DNA of 57,935 nucleotides, from NCBI GenBank assembly GCA_024278975.1, contig JAJRSD010000091.1, positions 1 to 57,935 on the forward strand. The letters run 5' to 3'. The notes beneath the pieces were generated by a model. That model was not told the origin of the DNA, searched no databases, and saw nothing but the letters and a program-made list of their open reading frames with translations. Position 1 is the stretch's first letter, and each line of letters begins with the position of its first letter. The position numbers were made by a program, and so were the translations under genes. The stretch is from Bacteroidota bacterium. Lineage in GTDB: Bacteria; Bacteroidota; Bacteroidia; Bacteroidales; Prolixibacteraceae. Of this stretch, positions 9,005 to 16,532 are shown one piece after another.

Positions 9005-9283
9005 TTAATTCTGACCAGCTTCCTCCATTTCAACCAGCGATTTTGTAGGTTCTAACATTGCAATTAAAAATGCTTTTTGAGATGCGCGGGTTCCGGTTAC
9101 ATACGCGCCAATTCGGTTAATTGAAGCATCGAAAAAATCGAGACCGATATTTACACGACTTAAAAAATCGTTTCTAATAATTTCTGAAGCAATTAGCTGA
9201 ACATCTTCGTTTAGAGTTACAACGTGGTCAGAGTCCCAGATATTATGTACACAGGAAGCTCCCAGTTGCTTACCAATTTTAGT
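9005..9283 (-). pseudogene. rhaA: L-rhamnose isomerase (rhaA) remnant with internal deletion
   Basis: On the minus strand one open frame reads [14 protein letters not shown], then [20 protein letters not shown], then [19 protein letters not shown] and [11 protein letters not shown], which I recognise as L-rhamnose isomerase (L-rhamnose to L-rhamnulose). In the intact enzyme about 90 residues separate the NNIW segment from WDSDHVV; here they are fused at the tryptophan. The start and the last 40 or so residues are also missing. The 3' cut falls at the transposase fragment, the 5' cut at the end of acr3. It is a relic of a rhamnose locus, not a functional gene. Confidence 0.7.
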
Positions 9284-10315
9284 TTAATATCTCCATCGGT
9301 TTGCCAGGGCAACCAACGAAAGCATTACCGGAACTTCAACCAAAACGCCCACAACAGTTACCAGTGCAGCCGGAGATTGCAGCCCAAAAAGTGCGATGGC
9401 AACAGCAACGGCTAATTCGAAAAAGTTACTTGCACCAATCATTGCAGAGGGTGAGCAAATTGCGTGTGGCAACTTCAGTCTCCTGCCACTAACCCAGGTG
9501 ATAAAAAATATAAAGTAGGTTTGAATTATTAACGGAATCGCAATCAACAAAATAATGAGTGGATTTTCGGTAATTGTATTCCCCTGAAATGCAAAAAGCA
9601 AAACCAATGTTACTAATAGTGCGAAAATAGAAACTGGTTTAAACTTTGGCAAGAAGGTGTTTTTAAACCATTTTTCACCACTTCGGCGAATTAATATTTT
9701 GTGGGTAAAATAACCTGCCAATAACGGAACAACAACAAATATCAAAACACTCGAAACTAATGTTTCATAAGGAACCTGAACGTTGGCGATACCAAGAAGT
9801 AAACCTACAATTGGGACAAAAGCCACCAGAATTATCAGGTCGTTTACCGACACCTGTACCAAAGTGTAATTTGGGTCGCCATCGGTTAAATAGCTCCAAA
9901 CAAATACCATTGCAGTGCATGGTGCAGCACCTAATAAAATAGCTCCGGCAATATACTCGCCGGCCATTTCGGGAGTTATAAACGCTGCATATATTTTTGT
10001 AAAAAAAATCCAGGCAAAAAATGCCATGGTAAAAGGTTTTATCAGCCAGTTAACAATTAAAGTGAGGATTAATCCTTTGGGGTGTTTCCCCACATTTCTG
10101 ATACTTGAAAAATCTACCTGCAACATCATTGGGTAAATCATTAACCAAACTAAAATGGCAACTGGAATATTAACCCTGAATATTTCTAATTTACTCAATA
10201 TCTCAACACTTTCACCAGCAAAATTGCCAATTAAAATACCCAATCCAATACATAGTGCAACCCAAAGTGTCAGGTACTTTTCGAAGAATCCGATTTGCTT
10301 TTTTGGCTTGTTCAT
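9284..10315 (-). CDS. acr3: Arsenite efflux transporter, Acr3 family
   Basis: This 343-residue protein with about ten membrane segments is an Acr3 arsenite permease of the bile/arsenite/riboflavin transporter superfamily. Visible family marks are the conserved cysteine in [11 protein letters not shown] (Cys133), the segment [15 protein letters not shown], and [13 protein letters not shown] near residue 297 with the conserved Glu. It expels As(III) across the inner membrane using the proton gradient. It is the last gene of the arsenic operon, starting five bases after arsC, which makes its substrate. The stop at 9284 directly abuts the rhaA relic. Confidence 0.95.
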   Translation of the reverse strand: MNKPKKQIGFFEKYLTLWVALCIGLGILIGNFAGESVEILSKLEIFRVNIPVAILVWLMIYPMMLQVDFSSIRNVGKHPKGLILTLIVNWLIKPFTMAFFAWIFFTKIYAAFITPEMAGEYIAGAILLGAAPCTAMVFVWSYLTDGDPNYTLVQVSVNDLIILVAFVPIVGLLLGIANVQVPYETLVSSVLIFVVVPLLAGYFTHKILIRRSGEKWFKNTFLPKFKPVSIFALLVTLVLLFAFQGNTITENPLIILLIAIPLIIQTYFIFFITWVSGRRLKLPHAICSPSAMIGASNFFELAVAVAIALFGLQSPAALVTVVGVLVEVPVMLSLVALANRWRY

Positions 10316-10319
10316 TATA

Positions 10320-10745
10320 TTAAAGTTGTGGTATAATTTGTTCGATATAAAGTTTCTGAAAAGTATCTTTTATTTCATCACGAACCCGAATGTATTCACT
10401 CCAGATAAATTCATCGGTGCCGGTTGCAAAAGAGGGATCGTCGAAACCAATGTGTAAACGGGTTTTTACTTTACCTGTAAAAGCCGGGCAAACTTCGTTG
10501 GCTCCCCCGCAAACGGTAACTACAAAATCCCACTCATCATTTAAAAATTTCGTCACAGAATCGGATGTGTGTTGACTAATATCTATTCCTATTTCGGCCA
10601 TTGCTTTTACAGCTTTTTGGTTCAGTTTTCCCGATGCTTCCGTTCCGGCGGATTCAACTATTAACGAATTGTCGAACGACTTTAAAAAACCATGCGCCAT
10701 CTGACTGCGACAACTATTACCCGTGCATAAAACTAAAACTTTCAT
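10320..10745 (-). CDS. arsC: Arsenate reductase ArsC, thioredoxin-coupled LMW-phosphatase type
   Basis: The ATG at 10745 gives 141 residues starting [14 protein letters not shown]; the frame opens earlier but the upstream text overlaps the preceding gene. The phosphatase-type loop CTGNSCRS carries nucleophile Cys7, and Cys79 and Cys86 ([12 protein letters not shown]) form the relay pair seen in thioredoxin-linked ArsC. GFDDPS near residue 100 is the family's acid motif. It reduces arsenate to arsenite for Acr3. Thioredoxins encoded in the same island could recycle it; that pairing is inferred. The gene starts 11 bases after the FmdE-like gene. Confidence 0.93.
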   Translation of the reverse strand: MKVLVLCTGNSCRSQMAHGFLKSFDNSLIVESAGTEASGKLNQKAVKAMAEIGIDISQHTSDSVTKFLNDEWDFVVTVCGGANEVCPAFTGKVKTRLHIGFDDPSFATGTDEFIWSEYIRVRDEIKDTFQKLYIEQIIPQL

Positions 10746-10755
10746 AATAAATCTC

Positions 10756-11355
10756 TTAAACAGCAGAATCTTTACAAACTCTCTTTTCGTTTTGAATAAC
10801 AGTATATTCAGCAATAACCATTTCGCCACACATTTCGCAAGCACCACTATTATACGAGTGTTTAGGTTCATTCCACTTAAACTCAAATACGTCAGAAACT
10901 TCCATAATCATCTCTGCCGGAGCATTCATAACTTTATCGACAAGAGGTTGAACCACTTCGTCGGGAACTTGTGTTGGCGGTACGCCTTTTTCGCGATAAT
11001 CTTTAAAGAAGGATGTTTTCTTTGTTTGCATCATTGCCTCTGCTTTCGGCAATGCGCGAACGGCACGGTTTGTTTTTTTATCAATCAGTGTTAAACCCCA
11101 TTTCCCTTTATGTGTTTTTTCAATGTTCCCTTTTCCGAAAGTGCATCCGGTAATAACTTGCACACCATCGGCAAAACACGTTGCACAATGATTGTCGCCC
11201 AATTCAACAATTGCATGGAGCGAACTGTCGCCTGTACGTTCCACACCAAGTTTGTTCATTGCGGCTTCGGCTACTCTTAAACCGTTGGGCATTGCCGGAC
11301 ATTTGTGTCCGTGAAATTTCTGACCAATTAAAAGCCAATCTTTTGCATTTACCAT
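10756..11355 (-). CDS. FmdE-like metal-binding protein in the arsenic operon
   Basis: The 199-residue protein resembles the FmdE/TraR family (named for subunit E of formylmethanofuran dehydrogenase): FHGHKCPAMPNGLRVA with His15, His17 and Cys19, then DNHCATCFADGVQVITGCTFGKGN. The C-terminus carries a zinc-ribbon half-site, CEMC at residues 173-176, plus Cys194, but the usual fourth cysteine is absent because the protein ends in CKDSAV. No methanogenic pathway is implied in this organism; relatives occur in metal-handling operons. Here it lies between a TauE-type permease and arsC, 11-13 bases from each, so it is cotranscribed. A role in arsenic or thiol/metal binding is only an inference. Confidence 0.8.
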   Translation of the reverse strand: MVNAKDWLLIGQKFHGHKCPAMPNGLRVAEAAMNKLGVERTGDSSLHAIVELGDNHCATCFADGVQVITGCTFGKGNIEKTHKGKWGLTLIDKKTNRAVRALPKAEAMMQTKKTSFFKDYREKGVPPTQVPDEVVQPLVDKVMNAPAEMIMEVSDVFEFKWNEPKHSYNSGACEMCGEMVIAEYTVIQNEKRVCKDSAV

Positions 11356-11367
11356 AATTCTTAAAAT

Positions 11368-12111
11368 TTATAATATTTTGAATATCAATTTAACAGCCAT
11401 AACAAGTAATATTACAGCAAGTATTTTTTTTACAGTTGCAGCATTTAGTCTTTTCTGCATAAAAACGGTTCCAAGTGTTGCTCCAATTATCCCGGCAACG
11501 GATGCTATTGCAATAATCCGCCAATTAACACTGCCCATTGCCCAATATGTAAGAAAGCCGGAAAATGAAGAGAAAGGGACAACAAAAGCAGTAATTGCTG
11601 TAATTTTTTTCGGATTAAAACCAACAATTAGCATCAAAGGAGATATTATTCCACCGCCGCCAATACCAAGAATTCCCGACAGTAATCCGGCGAAAGCTCC
11701 AATTAAAAATAGTTTTATATAAGGAGTATCCTGACGGTAAGTTGTACTCTCCTTTTTTTTATGAAAAAGAAACATAAAACCGGAAAACAGCAGGAACAGA
11801 ATAAACAGCAAAAGAATAATCCGACTTGAAACAAACTTTGAGGAGTAAGCACCTACAATTGCAAAAATAAATGATGAAATAATAATTGGGATTCCCACTT
11901 TAAAATCAAGACGTTTATTTCGAATATTGCTAATACTTGCTCCCGACAAACTAACTGTATTGTAAAACAGCCCCACCGGTTTTGCAATATTTACCGGAAT
12001 ACCAAGCGAAATAAGTATGGGAATTAGAATGATTGCAGCCCCCACTCCACCAAGCGAAAAGATAAATGCTGCTACCAGCGAAATAATAAATATCAAAATG
12101 TCCATAATCAA
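11368..12111 (-). CDS. TauE/SafE-family membrane transporter
   Basis: This 247-residue protein has about eight hydrophobic segments and the TauE/SafE (DUF81) pattern: SLGGVGAAIILIPILI near the N-terminus and GLLSGILGIGGGGIISPLMLIVGF near the middle. Family members move sulfite, sulfoacetate or related anions. Start is ATG at 12111 or two codons later at 12105; the first overlaps the stop of the upstream thioredoxin gene by four bases. Sitting in the arsenic operon, it may export an anionic or thiol-linked product, but the substrate is unknown. Confidence 0.88.
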   Translation of the reverse strand: MIMDILIFIISLVAAFIFSLGGVGAAIILIPILISLGIPVNIAKPVGLFYNTVSLSGASISNIRNKRLDFKVGIPIIISSFIFAIVGAYSSKFVSSRIILLLFILFLLFSGFMFLFHKKKESTTYRQDTPYIKLFLIGAFAGLLSGILGIGGGGIISPLMLIVGFNPKKITAITAFVVPFSSFSGFLTYWAMGSVNWRIIAIASVAGIIGATLGTVFMQKRLNAATVKKILAVILLVMAVKLIFKIL

Positions 12112-12578
12112 AAACTATTGTCTAAATATTGTTTTTCCAACTCTGCAAATGAGATAAAACCAGAATGCCTGAAAAACTCATTCCCGGTTTTATCTAAAAG
12201 TATTTGTGTTGGAATAGATGCAATTCCATAAAATTTCATCAAAACCTGACTTTCGGGTTTTAAAATATTAAGGAATACAACATTTATATTATTCGGATAT
12301 TTTTTACGTGTTTCTTCCATTACTTTCTCCATTCGTTTACAGGCAGAACAATTTTTCGCCCCAAATTCAAGGAACGTAATTTTATAGTTTAAGCCGTTTG
12401 TTGAGTAGTTGTAAAGCGAATCGACCAAAATATTACCTGATTTGGCAAGTTCGGGAGATACTTGTTTTTGCATCATTTCAGAGAGATAATTATTCATATT
12501 GTCTTTCAACGAAAAACCAATAATCAGCAGTGCAAAAAGTAATATAAAGACAAACCAGAGAAGAACTTTTTTAATCAT
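12108..12578 (-). CDS. Membrane-anchored thioredoxin-like protein
   Basis: The 156-residue protein has one N-terminal hydrophobic segment (residues 5-24) and then a thioredoxin fold with active site CSAC (in FGAKNCSACKRMEKVM) and the cis-proline loop IASIPTQILLDKTG. The topology places the redox domain outside the cytoplasm. It should carry out disulfide reduction for a neighbouring protein. It starts three bases after the ProC-like gene and overlaps the TauE-type gene, so it belongs to the arsenic operon. Coupling to arsenic chemistry is inferred from position only. Confidence 0.88.
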   Translation of the reverse strand: MIKKVLLWFVFILLFALLIIGFSLKDNMNNYLSEMMQKQVSPELAKSGNILVDSLYNYSTNGLNYKITFLEFGAKNCSACKRMEKVMEETRKKYPNNINVVFLNILKPESQVLMKFYGIASIPTQILLDKTGNEFFRHSGFISFAELEKQYLDNSF

Positions 12579-12581
12579 TAG

Positions 12582-13355
12582 TTACGGTTTTATTTTTTGA
12601 AATAACCCCATCAATTTGGTTTGATAGATTTCTGAAATTTGAGCTTCGTGCTCGCCAATAGGTTTTATAGGAATAAGGTCGATTACTTCACTGTGGCTTA
12701 ATCCTGAGTTGTAGAATAAATCGATTGCAGCCAATAAAGTTTGTTGAACCGCTTCTTTGCTTTCCGTTTCGTTCAACCCCATTTGTACTGCAAGGTTTTG
12801 CATTTCTTCCCATTGAAACCAAAAATAAGTTGGCAACATGGCAGAAACCATTGCGTAAGCTTCAAGTTTTGATTCTTTCACCTCAAAAGTTTTTCCCAAA
12901 GTTTGTAGCATTTCAAACAGCAATTGTTTTTCTGAGGGAGCATATTCTGTGGAAAATGAAACAGGATTATAACCTTTATTTATATATGAAGTGGCATTGG
13001 GAATCATCCTTACAATATTTTTCGTCTCCAGTTTAGATGCTATTTTTTCGATACTGATTTTTGGGGCTAACGAAACAACCTCTGTTTTTCTGGTAACAGT
13101 ATCTTTAATTTGCTCCAGTGTATCCATAAATACTGGTGGGTGCAATGCAATAAAAACAATGTCCTGAGCTGCTGCCAATTCGCACGAATCAGTTAATTGA
13201 ATTTTAGGAAATCGTTTTTTTAGTACGTTCAGTACTTCTGAACTGATTTCGCAAACTACAACTGACTGGAAGCTGATTAGTTCGTTCGCAAATGCCTGCA
13301 AAAAGATTTTTGTAATTCTTCCGCCACCAATAAAACCGACCGATTTTGATTCCAT
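12582..13355 (-). CDS. ProC-like NAD(P)-binding dehydrogenase of unknown substrate
   Basis: The 257-residue protein has an N-terminal Rossmann fold (VGFIGGGRITKIFLQAF, residues 5-22) and a C-terminal helical domain like the pyrroline-5-carboxylate reductase dimer domain (residues about 165-230). The segment that in ProC reads SGSGPAY near the active site is here VSAMLPTYF, so the catalytic loop is not conserved. I therefore doubt it makes proline. It lies between the ArsP-type permease and a thioredoxin, 20 and 3 bases away, inside the arsenic operon. It may reduce a small metabolite or an organoarsenical, but nothing in the sequence shows which. Confidence 0.8.
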   Translation of the reverse strand: MESKSVGFIGGGRITKIFLQAFANELISFQSVVVCEISSEVLNVLKKRFPKIQLTDSCELAAAQDIVFIALHPPVFMDTLEQIKDTVTRKTEVVSLAPKISIEKIASKLETKNIVRMIPNATSYINKGYNPVSFSTEYAPSEKQLLFEMLQTLGKTFEVKESKLEAYAMVSAMLPTYFWFQWEEMQNLAVQMGLNETESKEAVQQTLLAAIDLFYNSGLSHSEVIDLIPIKPIGEHEAQISEIYQTKLMGLFQKIKP

Positions 13356-13374
13356 GATATTTGATTTTTAAAGT

Positions 13375-14418
13375 TTACATTACATAATTAAAAATAAACC
13401 CAACTATTATAATTCCAACGGCAACAACTCCAATAAAAGTCGCTATTAATTGCCATTTCAGAACTTTTTTCAGTATAATTATTTCAGGTAACGAAAGTGC
13501 AATTACCGACATCATAAATGCCAGAGCTGTTCCCAGCGAAACTCCTTTTTCGATTAATACGCTAACAATTGGAATTATTCCGGCAGCATTTGAATACATC
13601 GGTATCCCAATCAAAATTGCAAGAGGAACACCATACCAGTTCTCTTTTCCGAGTAACGAACCTAAAAAATCTTCGGGTACATAACCGTGAGCACCGGCAC
13701 CAACCGCAATGCCAATAACAATATAAATCCATATTTTACCAACAATATCTTTTACCGATTGGTAACCTTTTTGGATGCGCTCGTAAAATGTAATTTCCTC
13801 TTCCTCTTCACTTTCCTGATTCGATTTAATTGAAAAAACCCAGTCGGCTACATATTTCTCCATTTTAAATTTACCGATAAACCAACCTGCTAAAATGGCG
13901 ATTATTAAACCGGTAGCAACATAAATTACTGCCACTTTCCAGCCAAACAAACCGGCAAGTAAAACCAAGGCGACTTCATTTATCATTGGAGCCGCAATTA
14001 AAAATGAGAATGTAACCCCGATTGGAATACCGGCCTCAACAAAACCCAAAAACAGGGGAATAGCAGAACACGAACAAAACGGAGTAACAATACCCAACAA
14101 CGATGCTAATATATTTCCTGAGAATAGCGATTTACCTTCCAAAGCGGCACGGGTTTTTTCGGTGGTAAAATAGCTGCGTAAAATACCAACACCAAAAATG
14201 ATAAGGACCAATAGCAGCATTACTTTTGGCACTTCAAAAATAAAAAAACGCAGGGTTTCGGTCAGGTGTTTTCCCGAAGTCATTCGCAACAAGTCGTCAA
14301 TAACAAAATCGGCTAACTTCTGAAGATTCCAATATGTTACTATCCATAACGGAAGTAAAACAGCAGGAATAAACCAACCCTTCATTTTTCTGTTTATTGC
14401 AATTACTCTTTCTCTCAT
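13375..14418 (-). CDS. arsP: ArsP-type permease (DUF318 family)
   Basis: From ATG 14418 the protein has 347 residues and about eight membrane segments; the frame also opens at a TTG (14436), but that lies inside the operator. The signature TPFCSCSAIPLFLGF (Cys115 and Cys117), followed by IPIGVTFSFLIAAPMINE, is that of the DUF318/YraQ permeases, which include ArsP, an exporter of trivalent organoarsenicals such as methylarsenite and reduced roxarsone. A hydrophilic loop with an EEEEE stretch near residues 205-210 separates the halves. An ArsR-type operator lies 11 bases upstream. The alternative is export of another metal or metalloid compound. Confidence 0.85.
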   Translation of the reverse strand: MRERVIAINRKMKGWFIPAVLLPLWIVTYWNLQKLADFVIDDLLRMTSGKHLTETLRFFIFEVPKVMLLLVLIIFGVGILRSYFTTEKTRAALEGKSLFSGNILASLLGIVTPFCSCSAIPLFLGFVEAGIPIGVTFSFLIAAPMINEVALVLLAGLFGWKVAVIYVATGLIIAILAGWFIGKFKMEKYVADWVFSIKSNQESEEEEEITFYERIQKGYQSVKDIVGKIWIYIVIGIAVGAGAHGYVPEDFLGSLLGKENWYGVPLAILIGIPMYSNAAGIIPIVSVLIEKGVSLGTALAFMMSVIALSLPEIIILKKVLKWQLIATFIGVVAVGIIIVGFIFNYVM

Positions 14419-14428
14419 TTCTAAAACC

Positions 14429-14446
14429 GTTCGCAAAATAACGAAC
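14429..14446 (-). promoter_or_regulatory. ArsR-type operator upstream of the permease operon
   Basis: GTTCGCAAAATAACGAAC is identical to 16099-16116 and fits TTCG-N8-CGAA. On the minus strand its centre reads TTATTTTG (14434-14441), one mismatch from the -7 box TAnnTTTG, so a bound repressor would cover the promoter. It is 11 bases upstream of the ATG at 14418. Confidence 0.75.
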
Positions 14447-14478
14447 AGTGTTTATAAATTTTTTAGTTTTAATACTCG

Positions 14479-14652
14479 CTAATTAATATCGGCAGAACAG
14501 CATTTGCCCGACGGGTTTAGTTCGGCACACTGGTTTCCTGTGCACGCCCCGGTCTGTTTCTGAATATCTTTTAATGTGGTTGCCCCCTTACTTATGGCAT
14601 CTTTAATCTCCACTTCAGTTATATTTTTGCAATAACAAATTATATTATCCAT
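14479..14652 (-). CDS. BFD-like [2Fe-2S] protein
   Basis: This 57-residue ORF begins MDNIICYCKNITEVEI and continues with GATTLKDIQKQTGACTGNQC and NPSGKCC. The pattern Cys6-X-Cys8 with Cys37-X4-Cys42 is that of the bacterioferritin-associated ferredoxin (BFD/Fer2_BFD) fold, which binds a [2Fe-2S] cluster. Two more cysteines (51, 52) sit near the end. It overlaps the 3' end of arsG by 13 bases and is the last gene of the arsEFG operon. It could donate electrons to the arsenical-modifying step; that is inference. Confidence 0.85.
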   Translation of the reverse strand: MDNIICYCKNITEVEIKDAISKGATTLKDIQKQTGACTGNQCAELNPSGKCCSADIN

Positions 14653-15341
14653 AATATTAAGATATAATAAATTCCAACAGTAATAAAAAGAACAGCAATT
14701 ATACGCCTAAACCAGAGTTCGAATAGTTTGATTTTATTATAAACGTTACCAAGAGATCCGATACTGAATGCAATCAGCCATGCAAAAATAATAACCGGGA
14801 TTCCGGTTGCAATGGCAAAAACTAACGGCAAATACAATCCACCCGCACTGCTAATTGTTATTGGTATTAACATTCCAAAATAGAGTACGCCGCTGTAAGG
14901 GCAAAATGCCAGAGCGAATACTATTCCCAATAAAAGTACACCCCAAAAACCACTGTTCGACTTATTCTCCATTTTTTGAGTTAACGAACCAATACCGGGA
15001 ATTTTGAGTTTAATAACACCCAACATAAACAGACCGATAATTATTAAGACAGGTCCTAAAAGTTTTTCACCCCACTCCTGAATAAATCCGGCAAATCTGA
15101 ACTGGCTAGCCCCAAAAAAGAAAAGTAACCCAATGGCAGTGTACGAAATTGCGCGCCCCAAAGTATAAACTATTCCGTTTAAAAAAACTTTGCGCCGGCT
15201 CTTAATGTCTTTGCTAATGTATCCGATAGCAGTTATGTTAGTTGCTAACGGACATGGACTTATGGCTGTCATAAGTCCGAGAATAAATGCCGTTACTATT
15301 GGAAATTGAGAGGTCTCCAGAAAATTCTGTAATAGCTCCAT
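14640..15341 (-). CDS. arsG: ArsG-family permease (aromatic arsenical efflux)
   Basis: The 233-residue protein has about six membrane segments in the DsbD/CcdA fold: LGLMTAISPCPLATN at residues 21-35 and ALAFCPYSGVLYF near 145-157, each with a Cys-Pro in the membrane. This matches the ArsG family, reported in Shewanella to work with ArsE and ArsF in resistance to aromatic nitro- and amino-arsenicals. Here arsF lies three bases upstream and arsE before it, which supports the assignment over general cytochrome-c biogenesis. The two Cys-Pro sites could instead pass electrons to ArsF. Confidence 0.85.
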   Translation of the reverse strand: MELLQNFLETSQFPIVTAFILGLMTAISPCPLATNITAIGYISKDIKSRRKVFLNGIVYTLGRAISYTAIGLLFFFGASQFRFAGFIQEWGEKLLGPVLIIIGLFMLGVIKLKIPGIGSLTQKMENKSNSGFWGVLLLGIVFALAFCPYSGVLYFGMLIPITISSAGGLYLPLVFAIATGIPVIIFAWLIAFSIGSLGNVYNKIKLFELWFRRIIAVLFITVGIYYILILWII

Positions 15342-15343
15342 AT

Positions 15344-15781
15344 TTATAGCATCGAGTCAATAGTTGCTTTTATTCTGCTCTTTAATTTGTCAGGATTGGT
15401 GCGGGCATTCATAAATGCAGCACTTGTTAAATCCACCATTTTGTCGCCTTTGACAACAAGCAGCGTTTGCCCGTTAATTTTATATTTTTTCACCAACGGA
15501 TTGTCCTTCTCTTTCTCCCTGTTAATAGATTCAAATGGAATTTTGTCGCCATAATACTCTTTTAATGCTTCTTTGGTAACTGCTTCAACAGCCTCGCAGG
15601 TTGCACAGCGGCGTGTTGCATGAAAATAATAAACTTTAACCTGACCAGTTGTTTGGTTTTCATCACAAGTTAATTTGTTATTGGTTGAGTTCTCAGAAAT
15701 TGCGCCATCACAACATTGTGTCGATGCAGTAACCACTCCGATAAATAAGGTTAAACTTAAAAGGCTGATTAATTTTTTCAT
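15344..15781 (-). CDS. arsF: ArsF-family thioredoxin-like protein
   Basis: The 145-residue protein has a signal peptide (residues 1-20), Cys23-Cys24 just after it, and a thioredoxin-like domain with motif RRCATCEAVEAVTKEAL (Cys59, Cys62). The YYFHATRRCATCE pattern is the hallmark of proteins named nitrophenyl compound nitroreductase subunit ArsF. In the Shewanella arsEFG system ArsE and ArsF are needed for resistance to nitroaromatic arsenicals. It probably acts at or beyond the inner membrane next to ArsG. Gaps to its neighbours are 3 and 23 bases. Confidence 0.88.
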   Translation of the reverse strand: MKKLISLLSLTLFIGVVTASTQCCDGAISENSTNNKLTCDENQTTGQVKVYYFHATRRCATCEAVEAVTKEALKEYYGDKIPFESINREKEKDNPLVKKYKINGQTLLVVKGDKMVDLTSAAFMNARTNPDKLKSRIKATIDSML

Positions 15782-15804
15782 TTTCAGATTATTTAATTGA
15801 TTGA

Positions 15805-16083
15805 TTATTTGGTTATAAGTTTCGAAAGTTCATCAACTGAAGGTACAACACCTTTAACTACAATTTTGCCGTTAACAACTAAAGCGGGCGTGGTCATAAC
15901 GCCAAATTGCATTATTTCAACAATATCTTCAACTTTGGTAACTATTGCATTTACTCCTGTTTTTTCGACCGCTTTAGAAATGGCTTTCTCCAACGATTTA
16001 CATTTTGCACACCCGGTGCCGAGAACTTTAATGTCCATTTGAATTGGTTTTAAATCCTGATAATTCATTTTATTTGTTATCAT
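15805..16083 (-). CDS. arsE: ArsE-type small thioredoxin-like redox protein
   Basis: The protein has 92 residues from the ATG at 16083, or 77 from the internal ATG at 16038, where homologs normally start (MDIKVLGTGCAKCKSLEKAI). The CAKC motif (Cys25, Cys28 in the long form) and the loop MTTPALVVNGKIVVKG mark the small TM0996/redox-active-disulfide family. With arsF and arsG downstream it fits ArsE. It should be cytoplasmic. The upstream gap of 50 bases to arsR holds a 33-bp palindromic operator. Confidence 0.87.
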   Translation of the reverse strand: MITNKMNYQDLKPIQMDIKVLGTGCAKCKSLEKAISKAVEKTGVNAIVTKVEDIVEIMQFGVMTTPALVVNGKIVVKGVVPSVDELSKLITK

Positions 16084-16087
16084 TTTT

Positions 16088-16120
16088 CACTGTTCGTTGT
16101 TCGCAAAATAACGAACAGTG
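16088..16120 (-). promoter_or_regulatory. ArsR-type operator/promoter of arsEFG
   Basis: The core GTTCGCAAAATAACGAAC (16099-16116) is identical to the site at 14429. It sits within a longer inverted repeat, CACTGTTCGTT at 16088-16098 against AACGAACAGTG at 16110-16120, so there is room for overlapping repressor dimers. The minus-strand centre TTATTTTG is a near -7 box. It starts 5 bases upstream of the arsE start. Confidence 0.75.
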
Positions 16121-16133
16121 AAATTAATTTTTT

Positions 16134-16433
16134 TTAAATCATAAAAAACTGTTTAAAAAGACGTTGTGCTTCGTCCCAGTTTTCTCTGTTGATACAATAC
16201 TTTATTCTTGGTGCCTCAATTTCGCCCTGTATCAACCCGGCATCTTTTAACTCTTTAAGATGTTGCGAAAGTGTTGATTTTGCGATGGGAAGCTCTTCGC
16301 TTATATCGCCGCTGTAGCAACAAGCTTGTTTCGAGAGCAGTTCCATAACATAAACACGCACCGGATGCCCAAGCGCTTTTGCGTAACGCGCGGCTTTTTG
16401 TTGTTGCTCCGAAATAACTGAGTCTGAATTCAT
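16134..16433 (-). CDS. arsR: ArsR/SmtB-family arsenic-responsive repressor
   Basis: The 99-residue winged helix-turn-helix protein has recognition region IAKSTLSQHLKELKDAGLI (about residues 48-66), typical of ArsR. Instead of the classical ELCVCDL metal site it has a Cys-Cys pair (QACCYSG, Cys38-39) and Cys80, so As(III) binding would use a different cysteine set. It is the first gene of the island. A perfect 16-bp palindrome directly upstream suggests autorepression. Arsenite binding should release it from the three TTCG-N8-CGAA sites; this is family knowledge applied to the visible sites. Confidence 0.92.
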   Translation of the reverse strand: MNSDSVISEQQQKAARYAKALGHPVRVYVMELLSKQACCYSGDISEELPIAKSTLSQHLKELKDAGLIQGEIEAPRIKYCINRENWDEAQRLFKQFFMI

Positions 16434-16440
16434 TTTTCTA

Positions 16441-16464
16441 TTCGTAATATTACGAACAAAGGTA
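16441..16464 (-). promoter_or_regulatory. arsR promoter and autoregulatory operator
   Basis: A perfect palindrome, TTCGTAATATTACGAA (16441-16456), lies seven bases before the arsR ATG. It abuts TACCTTTG on the minus strand (16457-16464), a perfect Bacteroidota -7 box, so the repressor would cover the transcription start. No convincing -33 TTTG was found. Confidence 0.75.
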
Positions 16465-16520
16465 GTATTTTATTCTTACAACCTAACCTGAACAAGCCAG
16501 AACCAAACAGGAAAATATAG

Positions 16521-16528
16521 TATTTTTG
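16521..16528 (+). promoter_or_regulatory. Candidate -7 promoter box
   Basis: TATTTTTG matches TAnnTTTG immediately before the start of the remnant gene at 16533, which would make its transcript almost leaderless. Confidence 0.35.
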
Positions 16529-16532
16529 CAGT

